A DNA stretch of 35,333 nucleotides. It comes from an uncultured Pelosinus sp. GTDB taxonomy: Bacteria > Bacillota > Negativicutes > UMGS1260. A program made the position numbers and the translations under genes. Positions 1 to 7,867 of the stretch are shown in pieces. The first letter of the stretch is position 1. The number at the start of each line of letters is the position of its first letter. The stretch covers positions 1 to 35,333 of the forward strand of contig URQW01000028.1 in NCBI GenBank assembly GCA_900550105.1, written 5' to 3'. Below the pieces are notes generated by a model, which did not search any database, was not told the DNA's origin, and was given only the letters and a program-made list of their open reading frames with translations.

Positions 1-1524
1 TACGATATTTTCGCTGCTGCTTGCTAATTGCTGTACCACTGCGGAAATATCGGTTACTTGACTTGATACATTGTCAATCAAACCGCGAATCTCATCAAAA
101 GACTTTCCAGCTGTCTGAACAACCTGAGCGCCAGTTTTTACTTCATCAGAGCCTTTATTCATAGCGCCTACGGCTTCTTCCGTGTCTTTCTTAATTTCCG
201 TGATCAACCCGGAAATTCGTTTTGCTGCTTCTTTCGATTGCTCCGCAAGCTTACGAACTTCCTCGGCCACTACTGCGAAGCCTCTGCCTTGCTCTCCCGC
301 CCGAGCCGCTTCAATAGCTGCGTTAAGAGCTAACAGGTTTGTTTGTCCGGCAATCGCGGTAATGTCTTCCACAATCTGACCAATCTCGTGGGAGCGAAGG
401 CTAAGCTTATTTACTGCCTGAGCCGCATTCACCGATGTTTTCTCAATTTCATTCATCTGATCCACTACTTTGCCCACAGCTTCGCTGCCTTTGAGAGCTG
501 AGCGAGCTGTATTGTCGGCAATTGCTGCAACTGCTGTGGCGTTGCTTGCGGCTTGCTGAACGCCACCGGACATTTGCGTTACTACATTGAGCGTATCGGC
601 TGCGGCCGAAGATTGTTTATTCACACCATCGGCTACGGCAATAACCGATACAGCTACTTGATTTGATGCCTGAGCGGACTGTTCCGCATTGGCTGTTAAT
701 TCTTCCGATGCAGCGGCAACTTGCTGCGCATCATCAATGACTTCGGCCATGATCGTTCTGAGGTTGGCGATAAAGGCGTTGACGACTTTTGCTAAATCAC
801 CGACTTCATCTTTGCTGTATATGGGGATTTCCTGGGTTAAATCGCCGCCTTTTTCCACGAGATCACCTAGCGCTCTTTCCAAAGTTCTAAGAGGCCGTAC
901 CACCGATAAAGCAATGGCTACCGCGATAATCGTACCGCTGATGGCGCTGATGATCGATGCTGCAAGTAGGCTGATTTTGCTATAGGAAGCGGCTTGGATG
1001 CTAAGAGCAGCTGATTCTTCCGCACCAGTTTCGTTAATTTTCACGAGTTTTTGTAACAACTCATCCATTTCATTTACGAGGGGACGACCTTTGACAAACT
1101 CACGATTGGCTCCAGCAAAATCATTTTTGCGGGCATATTCTTTGATTTTTCCTGCAATACCTTGATATTCCTGCCATCTGGCTACAAATTGCTCGTAAGT
1201 TTTTCTTTCTTCCGGGCTGCTAATTAAGGCTTCGTAAGCAACTCGGTCTTTCTCTACTTTTTGCTGCCTGTCCGTAATCTGTTGATCTAAACGATCCATA
1301 GCTGCGCTATCTGATTCGAGAGCAAAAGCGTAAAGGAAGCGGATGTAGTTTAAGAAATTATCATTGATTTTACCAACTGCTTTAATGCTGGGAACCCAGT
1401 TTGTAGCAAGTTCATTGACTTCACTTTGTGCTTTATTGAGCTGGTAGAATACGAAGGATGAAGAAAGTATGCTGATTAGAATTACTAAGGAAAAACCTAA
1501 CGAAAGTTTCTTTTTTATGGTCAT
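1..1524 (-). CDS. Methyl-accepting chemotaxis protein, C-terminus cut by window edge
   Basis: Transmembrane chemoreceptor that signals through CheW/CheA to the flagellar motor. My translation gives about 508 residues. They comprise TM1 (about 8-28), an extracytoplasmic helical sensor rich in charged residues (30-183, four-helix-bundle type), TM2 (about 184-209), a HAMP segment beginning near 206, and the long cytoplasmic coiled coil. The conserved hairpin tip with QTNLLALNAAIEAARAGE and GFAVVAEEVRKLA is present near residues 385-435. The final part of the signalling domain lies outside the window. The ATG at 1524 is preceded by a perfect AGGAGG about 7 bases upstream. A short CheW-like gene lies 60 bp upstream on the same strand and probably shares the transcript. 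The ligand cannot be told from sequence. Confidence 0.93.
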   Translation of the reverse strand, partial: MTIKKKLSLGFSLVILISILSSSFVFYQLNKAQSEVNELATNWVPSIKAVGKINDNFLNYIRFLYAFALESDSAAMDRLDQQITDRQQKVEKDRVAYEALISSPEERKTYEQFVARWQEYQGIAGKIKEYARKNDFAGANREFVKGRPLVNEMDELLQKLVKINETGAEESAALSIQAASYSKISLLAASIISAISGTIIAVAIALSVVRPLRTLERALGDLVEKGGDLTQEIPIYSKDEVGDLAKVVNAFIANLRTIMAEVIDDAQQVAAASEELTANAEQSAQASNQVAVSVIAVADGVNKQSSAAADTLNVVTQMSGGVQQAASNATAVAAIADNTARSALKGSEAVGKVVDQMNEIEKTSVNAAQAVNKLSLRSHEIGQIVEDITAIAGQTNLLALNAAIEAARAGEQGRGFAVVAEEVRKLAEQSKEAAKRISGLITEIKKDTEEAVGAMNKGSDEVKTGAQVVQTAGKSFDEIRGLIDNVSSQVTDISAVVQQLASSSENIV

Positions 1525-1584
1525 GGGGATCGCCTCCTCAATCGTTTTTTTATTATTTTTATTCTTATTTTGATAATCTAAAGA

Positions 1585-1902
1585 TTAATTATAGATACTT
1601 GGTTTGAATTGAAAGAGTGAAAAGGATGATTCGATCATATTTTTGATTTGGTCATTGGTAACTGCTTTCGTATGGGGAAGAATTTCATCGACGACAAGAG
1701 CCAAACACAGACCATTTGATTCGATTAAAATCACCCGCTTCGTATCTGACACTTCTTCCCTCGTATCTCTAATTACGGGAATGGAATCGCTTTCAGCCAA
1801 TCCCTCTAACCACTTCTCATGAATCATACCTGTAACGATTTCTAGTGGAATTCCATATTCGACAGCGCCCCAGCGAAACATGAGCAGCTCTTTCTTTTTC
1901 AT
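1585..1902 (-). CDS. Short CheW-like protein
   Basis: A 105-residue protein with a CheW-like pattern: an N-terminal strand segment (LLMFRWGAVEYGIPLEIV), a PVIRD segment near residue 43, and a C-terminal strand with LALVVDEILP near residue 68. CheW couples receptors to the CheA kinase. Ordinary CheW domains are about 140-150 residues. Here the middle part, where CheW normally has the tplP...vxGvinLRG stretch, is mostly absent, so it may be a reduced or specialised adaptor. The ATG at 1902 follows a clear AGGAG. The receptor gene directly downstream fits a receptor/adaptor pair. The CheW assignment comes from pattern reading and is moderately certain. Confidence 0.65.
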   Translation of the reverse strand: MKKKELLMFRWGAVEYGIPLEIVTGMIHEKWLEGLAESDSIPVIRDTREEVSDTKRVILIESNGLCLALVVDEILPHTKAVTNDQIKNMIESSFSLFQFKPSIYN

Positions 1903-2225
1903 AAAATCAGCTCCTTTCCGGTAGCTTGTCTTTCTTGTTGTTGTTCTTTTTTTCTTGTTTTCTTTTTCCTCTTGAGTATAGTGTAATAGAACTAAAGTGA
2001 AGTTACTTCTACCAAAAGATATATTTCGTAATAATTATTATTTAATAAAAAATATAGACAATGTAAAGGTTTAACAACATTTTTAAAGGAATGAAAAAAC
2101 TATACCAAAAGTTATAGAAAACAATTCTAGTCATAAATCACCCCATTGATCCGCAAAAATAAAAAAAGCCCCACCTCAGCCTCGCGGCCAAAGTAGGGTG
2201 CTCACTCTTATTATGCCAATTTCTT
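1903..2225. other. AT-rich intergenic region between TPR gene and CheW-like gene
   Basis: Apart from the terminator at its right end (separate entry), this holds a very AT-rich stretch. On the minus strand a TATACT-type -10 sits near 1975-1980, but without a convincing -35. It may contain the promoter of the CheW-like/chemoreceptor pair. I see no sigma-28 flagellar promoter and no RNA gene. Confidence 0.4.
2159..2201 (-). terminator. Rho-independent terminator of TPR gene
   Basis: On the minus strand a long, slightly bulged hairpin (arms beginning GCACCC and ending GTGGGGC, loop GCGA) is followed by a run of seven T. It starts 24 bp after the stop codon of the TPR gene. Confidence 0.8.
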
Positions 2226-3620
2226 TTATACAGTTCCTCCCAATGCTCGAATACGGGTTTTAGCCAACTCAACAGCTGCTTTATCATCAGGTATATTCAC
2301 AATAAGACTACGATAGTTATCAATAGCCTCTTGATATAGCTGCTTTTGTTCATAGGCAATCCCTCTGTTAAAATAAGCCTGTTTATATTTTGGATTTAGT
2401 TCAATCGCCTTATTATAATCAGTAATAGCTATATCAAGCTGTTTCTTTTTAGCGTACTCTAGTCCTCGATTTTGATAGGCATAAGCATAATCAGGATCGA
2501 TTTCGATTGCTTTACTATAATCGGCTATAGCTGAGTCTCCCTTACTCATTTTCGCCAAAATATATCCGCGCCAAGCATAGGCAAAAGCATACTTAGGATT
2601 TAGCTCTATTGCCTTATTAAAATCGTTCAATGCTAAATCAAAATTTTTCTTATTGGAATAGGCTTCGCCGCGCTTGGCATAAGCAACAAAGTCATTAGGG
2701 TTATGATTTATTATATTTGTTAAATCATGAATTACTTTATCATTAGGGTTAACAGCTGGTTGATCTTCCACTGCAAGTTTTGCTTCGTCAGGAATCGTAA
2801 ACGACTCAATTTCATCATACTTACTCATCGTCATGGTCATATGCATCTGCATATTGCTAAACAGATCTTTTAACTGTTGCTTTTTTTCAGTAGGTATCGT
2901 AGAGCCTTCGGCCAATTTCCCCCCAAACCTTTGCATAAAATCAGACAGATCCATATCCACGCGGGACAGAGTCATTGATTTTTTATCTATGGTAATCGTA
3001 TAAGTTACATCGCCAATGGAACTTATGAAGTCATCCTTTAAATTCATTTTAGCTAAACCTACAGTACTCGCATTGTTTTGTAACGTCTCTTTAATAAATT
3101 TTCCATCCATAACAGCTTCTATCACAATAGTATCTTGGTCTTCGCTTGTTATCCTAGCACTTTTTACTTGCTTGAGAAAATTTTCATACTCCTTATTGGG
3201 AGTAACTGATCCAATTAATGAGGATTGTTTATGCCACTTGCCATCGGTATAAGTATATATCAGTATTTTAGGGCCTGATTGCTCCATGTATTGAAGCAAT
3301 GTCATATGTGTCTGGGATCTTTGAATAAGCTTTTCCTTATCACTGACTGAAAACAATATATCTGTTTTATTTTTGGCTAATAATGGATTACTGAAAATAT
3401 CCATATCAATGTTGATTGTGCTATTCATATTCTTTCCCTGCGTATTCATAGCCATATCAATTGCCATAATCATATGGTAATTCTTAGCGAGTGCCATCTT
3501 TTGCTGAGTCATGGCCACCATTTCTTTAGCACGGTCTGGCGATTCTGCCGCAGCAATTGAAGTAATCAACGAAACGATTAAGCAAAGCAGAACTGCTATA
3601 GATAAACGAATTTTTAGCAT
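2226..3620 (-). CDS. Secreted protein with DUF6612-like N-terminal region and C-terminal TPR repeats
   Basis: A 464-residue protein with a Sec signal peptide (residues 1 to about 25: KIR, hydrophobic core, AAA cleavage region, no lipobox cysteine). Residues about 26-285 look like the methionine-rich beta-fold seen in DUF6612/LppX-like exported proteins (repeated MxMxM strands, YTDGKWHKQ). Residues about 297-455 hold four to five TPR units with the typical NP.Y..AY..RG.....A..D...AI pattern. TPRs mediate protein-protein contacts, so this is probably an envelope or periplasmic scaffold; the partner is unknown. The ATG at 3620 has a strong AGGAGG. The gene is monocistronic, with its own promoter candidate and terminator. 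The TPR part is certain; the N-terminal family name is tentative. Confidence 0.85.
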   Translation of the reverse strand: MLKIRLSIAVLLCLIVSLITSIAAAESPDRAKEMVAMTQQKMALAKNYHMIMAIDMAMNTQGKNMNSTINIDMDIFSNPLLAKNKTDILFSVSDKEKLIQRSQTHMTLLQYMEQSGPKILIYTYTDGKWHKQSSLIGSVTPNKEYENFLKQVKSARITSEDQDTIVIEAVMDGKFIKETLQNNASTVGLAKMNLKDDFISSIGDVTYTITIDKKSMTLSRVDMDLSDFMQRFGGKLAEGSTIPTEKKQQLKDLFSNMQMHMTMTMSKYDEIESFTIPDEAKLAVEDQPAVNPNDKVIHDLTNIINHNPNDFVAYAKRGEAYSNKKNFDLALNDFNKAIELNPKYAFAYAWRGYILAKMSKGDSAIADYSKAIEIDPDYAYAYQNRGLEYAKKKQLDIAITDYNKAIELNPKYKQAYFNRGIAYEQKQLYQEAIDNYRSLIVNIPDDKAAVELAKTRIRALGGTV

Positions 3621-3663
3621 ATAATCCCCTCCTCATCATTTAAACAAATTTCCTACTCACTAC

Positions 3664-3692
3664 ATTATCTATTTTTTATAATATTCCTTCAA
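3664..3692 (-). promoter_or_regulatory. Candidate sigma-A promoter of TPR gene
   Basis: Minus-strand TTGAAG (3692-3687), a 17-base spacer, then GATAAT (3669-3664), 44 bp before the start codon. Just upstream is a direct repeat ACTATCCC(C/T) at 3708-3716 and 3719-3727 (plus-strand reading), 11 bp apart, a possible regulator site. Confidence 0.5.
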
Positions 3693-3733
3693 TACAGTTT
3701 TATCTAGACTATCCCCAAACTATCCCTAAAACA

Positions 3734-3768
3734 CAAAAGAGGCTTTCAGCATAATTGCTGAAAGCCTT
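3734..3768 (-). terminator. Terminator of the tRNA-Gln/tRNA-Lys operon
   Basis: A perfect 10-bp stem GGCTTTCAGC/GCTGAAAGCC around a 6-base loop, followed on the minus strand by TCTTTTGTGTTTT. It lies 8 bp past the CCA end of tRNA-Lys. Confidence 0.85.
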
Positions 3769-3776
3769 GTATTTAT

Positions 3777-3852
<76 letters not shown>

Positions 3853-3856
3853 ATAA

Positions 3857-3930
3857 TGGCTGGGGTACTAGGATTCGAACCTAGGATGTCGGAGTCAGAG
3901 TCCGATGCCTTACCGCTTGGCGATACCCCA
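3857..3930 (-). tRNA. tRNA-Gln(CUG)
   Basis: A 74-nt cloverleaf with encoded CCA. The acceptor is TGGGGTA/TACCCCA with the U1-A72 pair and G73 typical of tRNA-Gln. The anticodon loop is CTCTGAC in stem TCGGA/TCCGA, giving anticodon CTG, which reads CAG. It lies 4 bp upstream of tRNA-Lys. Confidence 0.95.
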
Positions 3931-3965
3931 ATAGACTAACTTAACTATCTTCATGACACCTTAAT

Positions 3966-3994
3966 ATTATAGATCTTTATTTTTTTTATGTCAA
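3966..3994 (-). promoter_or_regulatory. Consensus sigma-A promoter of the tRNA operon
   Basis: A perfect minus-strand TTGACA (3994-3989), 17-base A-rich spacer, and perfect TATAAT (3971-3966). The -10 ends 35 bp before the 5' end of tRNA-Gln. A full consensus match suits a strongly expressed stable-RNA operon. Confidence 0.9.
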
Positions 3995-4051
3995 GTCTAA
4001 TTTGAAAATTGCTACTTTGAAAATGAGCTATTTGACTGAAATTCGGCGCCA

Positions 4052-4110
4052 ATAAAAAAAAACTGGCAAGGAACCGAACTGATCTCTTGGATCATGCCGA
4101 TCTGCCAGTT
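4052..4110 (-). terminator. Terminator of HPr gene
   Basis: Minus-strand hairpin with outer arms AACTGGCA/TGCCAGTT and an inner stem around GATC, followed by a long T run. It starts about 10 bp after the HPr stop codon. Confidence 0.85.
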
Positions 4111-4120
4111 TCTCTCTATT

Positions 4121-4387
4121 TCACTCGCCAAAGCCGCTTTCTACAAGCTCGGCCAAAGTTTTCACAGCGGCTTCTTCTTCATCGCCCGTAGCGCGAATCG
4201 TCAAAACCGAACCGCAGGCAGCTCCAAAGCTCATCAATGCTAAGATACTTTTGGCATCAACTTCCTTATCTTCTTTGCTTAGCTTAATGGTAGTCGTTTT
4301 AAATTTTGCTGCCGCTTGGGTAAATTGCGCCGCCGGACGAGCATGAAGCCCTGAAGGATTTTTCAAAGTAACTGTTGCTTCTTTCAT
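4121..4387 (-). CDS. ptsH: Phosphocarrier protein HPr
   Basis: An 88-residue HPr of normal length. It carries the active-site motif GLHARPA with the phosphorylated His at residue 15, and the regulatory serine in AKSILALMSFG at residue 47 (Ser46 of Bacillus HPr, phosphorylated by HPr kinase). It accepts phosphate from Enzyme I and passes it to PTS EIIA proteins, and as HPr(Ser-P) can act in carbon catabolite control. The frame is open a further 20 codons upstream, but the start at 4387 is chosen because GGAGGA lies just before it and HPr sequences begin at this Met. It stands alone here; ptsI is not adjacent. Confidence 0.95.
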   Translation of the reverse strand: MKEATVTLKNPSGLHARPAAQFTQAAAKFKTTTIKLSKEDKEVDAKSILALMSFGAACGSVLTIRATGDEEEAAVKTLAELVESGFGE

Positions 4388-4412
4388 GATAATTCCTCCT
4401 CCCATTTTCTTC

Positions 4413-4441
4413 ATTCTAGCAATGAATAAATCGTTAGGCAA
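4413..4441 (-). promoter_or_regulatory. Candidate promoter of HPr gene
   Basis: Minus-strand TTGCCT, 17-base spacer, TAGAAT, ending 26 bp before the HPr start codon. The -10 is good and the -35 weak. Confidence 0.4.
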
Positions 4442-4507
4442 GTCCAAATATAGCAGTACTCGAGTTTACAACATACTATATAAAAATAACCAAGAAGGAG
4501 CTTTATA

Positions 4508-4759
4508 ATGCGAATTCATTATTATAATCCTTACTTTACCCATTGGCCGGTACTATCTACAGGCTATTATTATTATGCTCCTTATACGTATATCGCGCCG
4601 CTTGGAACAGCTTATCCTTCCCAGACCATGTACGGCCAGGTTTCCTATCTTCCATCAGATTATAGTGATATTCTATCAGTGGCCATTGCCAATAATCTCG
4701 GTACTATTCCCACTTTTCCTCGTTACTTTCCCAGAATGCGCCGCAGATTTCGTTACTAA
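4508..4759 (+). CDS. Tyrosine-rich small protein of unknown function
   Basis: An 83-residue protein with 15 tyrosines (including a run of four near residue 20), several prolines, and a very basic end (RMRRRFRY). There is no signal peptide or transmembrane segment and I recognise no family. It has a good Shine-Dalgarno (AAGGAG, 7 bases before ATG), and its stop is followed immediately by a strong hairpin terminator, so I take it as a real gene. It faces gyrB convergently and runs against the replication fork. Tyr-rich composition recalls some spore-coat or surface proteins, but that is only an analogy. Confidence 0.65.
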   Translation: MRIHYYNPYFTHWPVLSTGYYYYAPYTYIAPLGTAYPSQTMYGQVSYLPSDYSDILSVAIANNLGTIPTFPRYFPRMRRRFRY

Positions 4760-4763
4760 CAGC

Positions 4764-4802
4764 AAAAAAAGACAGAGAAAGATTTTTTCTCTGTCTTTTT
4801 TT
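4764..4802. terminator. Bidirectional terminator between Tyr-rich gene and gyrB
   Basis: Ten-bp stem GACAGAGAAA/TTTCTCTGTC with a 5-base loop, flanked by seven A on one side and seven T on the other. It can therefore terminate both the plus-strand small gene and the minus-strand gyrB operon. It ends 2 bp before the gyrB stop codon. Confidence 0.92.
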
Positions 4803-4803
4803 A

Positions 4804-6765
4804 TTATATATCGAGGTTTCGTACCGTATGGGCATAGTCTTCAATAAATTTGCGGCGAGGCTCTACCTTGTCGCCCATGAGCACTGAGAAAGTTTCATCG
4901 GCGCTAAGGGCGTCATCAAGACTAACCTGTAAAATGGTACGTACTTCCGGATTCATAGTTGTCGTCCAGAGCTGCTCTGGATTCATTTCGCCAAGACCTT
5001 TGTAGCGTTGTACATTAATACCGTCGCGGCCGATTCGATTGAGTAAATTATCCATTTCCTTATCGCTGTACAGATACCAGCTTTCCCGGCCCTTTTTCAC
5101 CTGATATAAAGGCGGCTGCGCAATATAAATACGGCCTGCTTCAATCAAAGGTTTCATATAGCGATAGAAAAATGTTAACAGTAATGTACGAATATGAGCA
5201 CCGTCTACGTCAGCATCTGTCATAATAATGATTTTGCCATAGCGACTTTTTTCCAGATTAAATTCTTCACCAATCCCATTACCAAAAGCCGTAATCATGG
5301 AACGAATTTCTTCGTTATTTAAAATTTTATCAAGGCGAGCTTTTTCTACATTGAGAATTTTTCCGCGCAACGGCAGGATTGCCTGGAAGCGGCGGTCACG
5401 GCCTTGTTTCGCGCTGCCGCCAGCCGAATCACCTTCGACGAGATAAATTTCTGTCTGCATGGGATCTTTGATCGAACAGTCAGCTAGCTTGCCTGGCAGC
5501 GAACTAATTTCCAGAGCACTTTTTCGTCTCGTAAGTTCTCTGGCTTTGCGAGCTGCTTCTCTGGCCCTTGAAGCCATAACAGCCTTTTCAATAATTTTTT
5601 TAATGACCGAAGGATTTTCTTCAAAAAACTCATTCAGGCCTTCGCTCACAATATTATCGACAATTCCGCGCACTTCGCTATTGCCAAGCTTCGTTTTCGT
5701 CTGTCCTTCAAACTGAGGCTCCTGCAGCTTAACGCTCAACACCACAGTAAGACCTTCACGAATATCATCGCCACTTAAGTTTTCATCATTATCTTTTAAT
5801 TGATTCAGCTTGCGGGCAAAATCATTAATGGTCCGCGTCAAAGCAATTTTAAAACCGCTCAAATGCGTACCGCCTTCATGCGTATTAATATTATTAACGA
5901 AGGAATAAATATTTTCAATATAGCTGTCATTATACTGAATAGCAATTTCCGCAATCGTCGTATCTTTACTGCCATGAAGATAGATTGGCTTCGTATGAAG
6001 CACATCTTTATTGTGATTTAGCTGCTCCACGAAGGATATAATGCCGCCTTCAAAATGATACTTTTGCTGTACGCCAGTTCGTTCGTCAGTCAAATCAATA
6101 GCAAGCCCTTTATTGAGATATGCTAGTTCTCTCAAGCGCTGACGCAATGTATCAAAATGATAAACAAGATCTTCAAAAATTTCTGCATCAGGCTTAAAGG
6201 TTACTTTCGTACCCGTTTCCTCAGTCGGCCCAATTTTTTGCAACGTTTTTACGGTATCGCCCCGTTCAAAGCGCATTTGATATTCAAAGCCGGCTCGCTT
6301 CACCGTAACTTCCAGCCATTCGCTTAAAGCGTTTACAACAGAGACACCGACGCCATGAAGACCGCCTGATACTTTATAACCTTCCCCGCCAAATTTACCA
6401 CCGGCGTGAAGAACTGTCATAACAACTTCCACAGCAGGTTTCCCGACTTCATGCATATCAACAGGGATGCCGCGGCCATTATCAGATACAGTAATACTGT
6501 TATCAGGATGAATCAACACATGGACTGTATCGCAGTAGCCAGCTAGAGCTTCGTCAATGGCATTGTCAACGACTTCATATACTAAGTGATGGAGACCTCT
6601 TGACGAGGTACTGCCAATATACATACCAGGACGCTTACGAACAGCCTCTAATCCTTCTAGAATCTGGATCTGTTGTGCGCCATAATCCCCATTGACTGTT
6701 GTCGTAATTTCTTCTTCTGCAAAAAGCCCCTCTGTTTCCGGTCTTTCATTCGTATCGTTGCTCAT
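4804..6765 (-). CDS. gyrB: DNA gyrase subunit B
   Basis: A 653-residue ATPase subunit of DNA gyrase, which introduces negative supercoils with GyrA. Seen in order: the N-terminal GHKL ATPase (LEAVRKRPGMYIGS, VVDNAIDEALAGYC, DNGRGIPVD, GGLHGVGVSVVNAL), the transducer domain, the TOPRIM domain (EGDSAGGSAKQGRDR, TDADVDGAHI), and the C-terminal QRYKGLGEMNPEQLW motif. The frame extends to a TTG at 6777, but the Shine-Dalgarno GGAGG falls inside that extension. The ATG at 6765 has proper spacing and is chosen. It is the last gene of the dnaN-yaaA-recF-DUF721-remB-gyrB run. gyrA does not follow it, unlike in Bacillus. Confidence 0.97.
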   Translation of the reverse strand: MSNDTNERPETEGLFAEEEITTTVNGDYGAQQIQILEGLEAVRKRPGMYIGSTSSRGLHHLVYEVVDNAIDEALAGYCDTVHVLIHPDNSITVSDNGRGIPVDMHEVGKPAVEVVMTVLHAGGKFGGEGYKVSGGLHGVGVSVVNALSEWLEVTVKRAGFEYQMRFERGDTVKTLQKIGPTEETGTKVTFKPDAEIFEDLVYHFDTLRQRLRELAYLNKGLAIDLTDERTGVQQKYHFEGGIISFVEQLNHNKDVLHTKPIYLHGSKDTTIAEIAIQYNDSYIENIYSFVNNINTHEGGTHLSGFKIALTRTINDFARKLNQLKDNDENLSGDDIREGLTVVLSVKLQEPQFEGQTKTKLGNSEVRGIVDNIVSEGLNEFFEENPSVIKKIIEKAVMASRAREAARKARELTRRKSALEISSLPGKLADCSIKDPMQTEIYLVEGDSAGGSAKQGRDRRFQAILPLRGKILNVEKARLDKILNNEEIRSMITAFGNGIGEEFNLEKSRYGKIIIMTDADVDGAHIRTLLLTFFYRYMKPLIEAGRIYIAQPPLYQVKKGRESWYLYSDKEMDNLLNRIGRDGINVQRYKGLGEMNPEQLWTTTMNPEVRTILQVSLDDALSADETFSVLMGDKVEPRRKFIEDYAHTVRNLDI

Positions 6766-6784
6766 AATTACCTCCAACCTTTAC

Positions 6785-7039
6785 TTACTCTTCTTCTGAC
6801 TCTGGTACATGATCAGCTCGTTTTTTTAAAGTTAAAGCCGAAATAGCTGATAAATAAATTTTTTTATCAGTAATGACAAAACTTTTAGGATTTCCCTCAG
6901 AAATGTCAATAACAACCTTTTGACTGCGTTTTGCCTTAATAAATTCTTGATTGATTCCTGATTTTACATTTTTCATATCAGTAATTGCAATAACATTTTT
7001 CAGAGGAACTACGTAATCACTGCCGAGGTGTAAAAACAT
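6785..7039 (-). CDS. remB: RemB/YaaB family regulator
   Basis: An 84-residue protein beginning MFLHLGSDYVVPLKNVIAITD, the hallmark start of the YaaB/RemB family. In Bacillus subtilis remB lies, as here, between recF and gyrB and takes part in regulation of extracellular-matrix genes; the detailed role in this organism is inferred. The frame extends 12 codons further upstream. The start at 7039 is chosen for its AGGAGG and the family N-terminus. The start overlaps the end of the upstream DUF721/zinc-ribbon frame by 23 bp, indicating translational coupling. The C-terminus is acidic (PESEEE). Confidence 0.88.
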   Translation of the reverse strand: MFLHLGSDYVVPLKNVIAITDMKNVKSGINQEFIKAKRSQKVVIDISEGNPKSFVITDKKIYLSAISALTLKKRADHVPESEEE

Positions 7040-7586
7040 ATTTCTTCCTCCTGACTTTGCGTAAGGTTCTTTCAATCAGAGCCTGATTCAACTGATCTGG
7101 TTTGGCTCCTGTAAGCAGCATAACTAGTGTTTCTTCTGTCAGAGGCGGCGGATTGGTTTCAAAAATCTTTTGCGAAAACTTTTCGATAAGCCGCTCTTTG
7201 GCTTTGTTATATTCAAACTCACTGGCTGAAAGAAATTTGTTTAACTCACGATAAGCCAGCCAGGGAGCGTCATAAAGAAATTTATAGACCACTTCAATTT
7301 TATCATGCTTAGACTGAAGCGAACAAATAAAGCAAGTCGCTTCTTCTTTAGGACAAAGTATCCCGCAATTAGGACAAGGATGATATCCTTGCTGTTCTTT
7401 ATAGCGCTGTAACCTTTTTTCTTTTACCAGCAAAGAAAAAAGCTGTTTTTGCAGCGGCTCTGACTGAACCTCGCTAATTAATGCGCGAATTTCTGTGACA
7501 TCCTCTTTTGATAAAACAATTTGATTCAGCTTCCGCTTTAGCGATAAATCAGGCTGTTCATTCGTATCACCAGCAATGATCTCACA
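7017..7586 (-). CDS. C-terminal zinc-ribbon part of the DUF721 gene (separated by apparent frameshift)
   Basis: The frame is open without a stop from about 7599 down to 7017, about 190 codons from residue CEIIAG onward. The only start tools would find is a TTG at 7433, deep inside, with no Shine-Dalgarno. The sequence holds a helical charged segment, then a four-cysteine zinc ribbon (CPNCGILCPKEEATCFIC), then an alpha-helical tail with a basic end (RKVRRKKYVF). It follows directly on the DUF721 frame, out of phase by one base, so both are most likely one gene of about 280 codons. Causes could be a sequencing error, a true mutation or programmed frameshifting. Function of the zinc ribbon is unknown. 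Confidence 0.7.
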   Translation of the reverse strand, partial: CEIIAGDTNEQPDLSLKRKLNQIVLSKEDVTEIRALISEVQSEPLQKQLFSLLVKEKRLQRYKEQQGYHPCPNCGILCPKEEATCFICSLQSKHDKIEVVYKFLYDAPWLAYRELNKFLSASEFEYNKAKERLIEKFSQKIFETNPPPLTEETLVMLLTGAKPDQLNQALIERTLRKVRRKKYVFTPRQ

Positions 7587-7867
7587 GCGCCCGGCTGAAA
7601 TTTAATATCTTTAAGGAGCTCCAATTGGGCAAATTGATTAATCTGACGAATCAGCTTTTCCTTCATCAAGGACAAATGGTGCATCCAAACAGGATTATTT
7701 ACGGCGACAAAGAGTAACCCAAATTGAAGCGAAACAGGCCTTGTATGTTGAGCAATATCACTGCCAACAATCTCCCCCCAACGGTACATGACTGTTTCAG
7801 CGCGAAATTTTTTCGTAAGTCCAAGTTTCTGAAAAGTTTTCGGCAATACAGCAGCTACTCTTTCCAT
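7538..7867 (-). CDS. DUF721 (DciA-like) protein, N-terminal part
   Basis: A 109-codon frame whose first about 92 residues match the DUF721 pattern: VLPKTFQKLGL, a basic helix, WGEIVGSDIAQHTRPVSLQFGLLFVAV, then a helix MHHLSLMKEKLIRQIN. DUF721 includes DciA, which assists loading or operation of the replicative helicase in many bacteria. Its place between recF and gyrB matches the actinobacterial dnaN-recF-DUF721-gyrB order. The last about 17 codons do not look like the family, and a better continuation lies in another frame from about 7590 on, so the stop at 7538 is probably artefactual or mutational. The start overlaps the recF end by 13 bp. Confidence 0.8.
   Translation of the reverse strand: MERVAAVLPKTFQKLGLTKKFRAETVMYRWGEIVGSDIAQHTRPVSLQFGLLFVAVNNPVWMHHLSLMKEKLIRQINQFAQLELLKDIKFQPGAVRSLLVIRMNSLIYR

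Noticed and set aside
182..985. Plus-strand open frames over the chemoreceptor gene
   Set aside because: They are antisense to a clearly conserved coding sequence and have no ribosome sites or recognisable domains.
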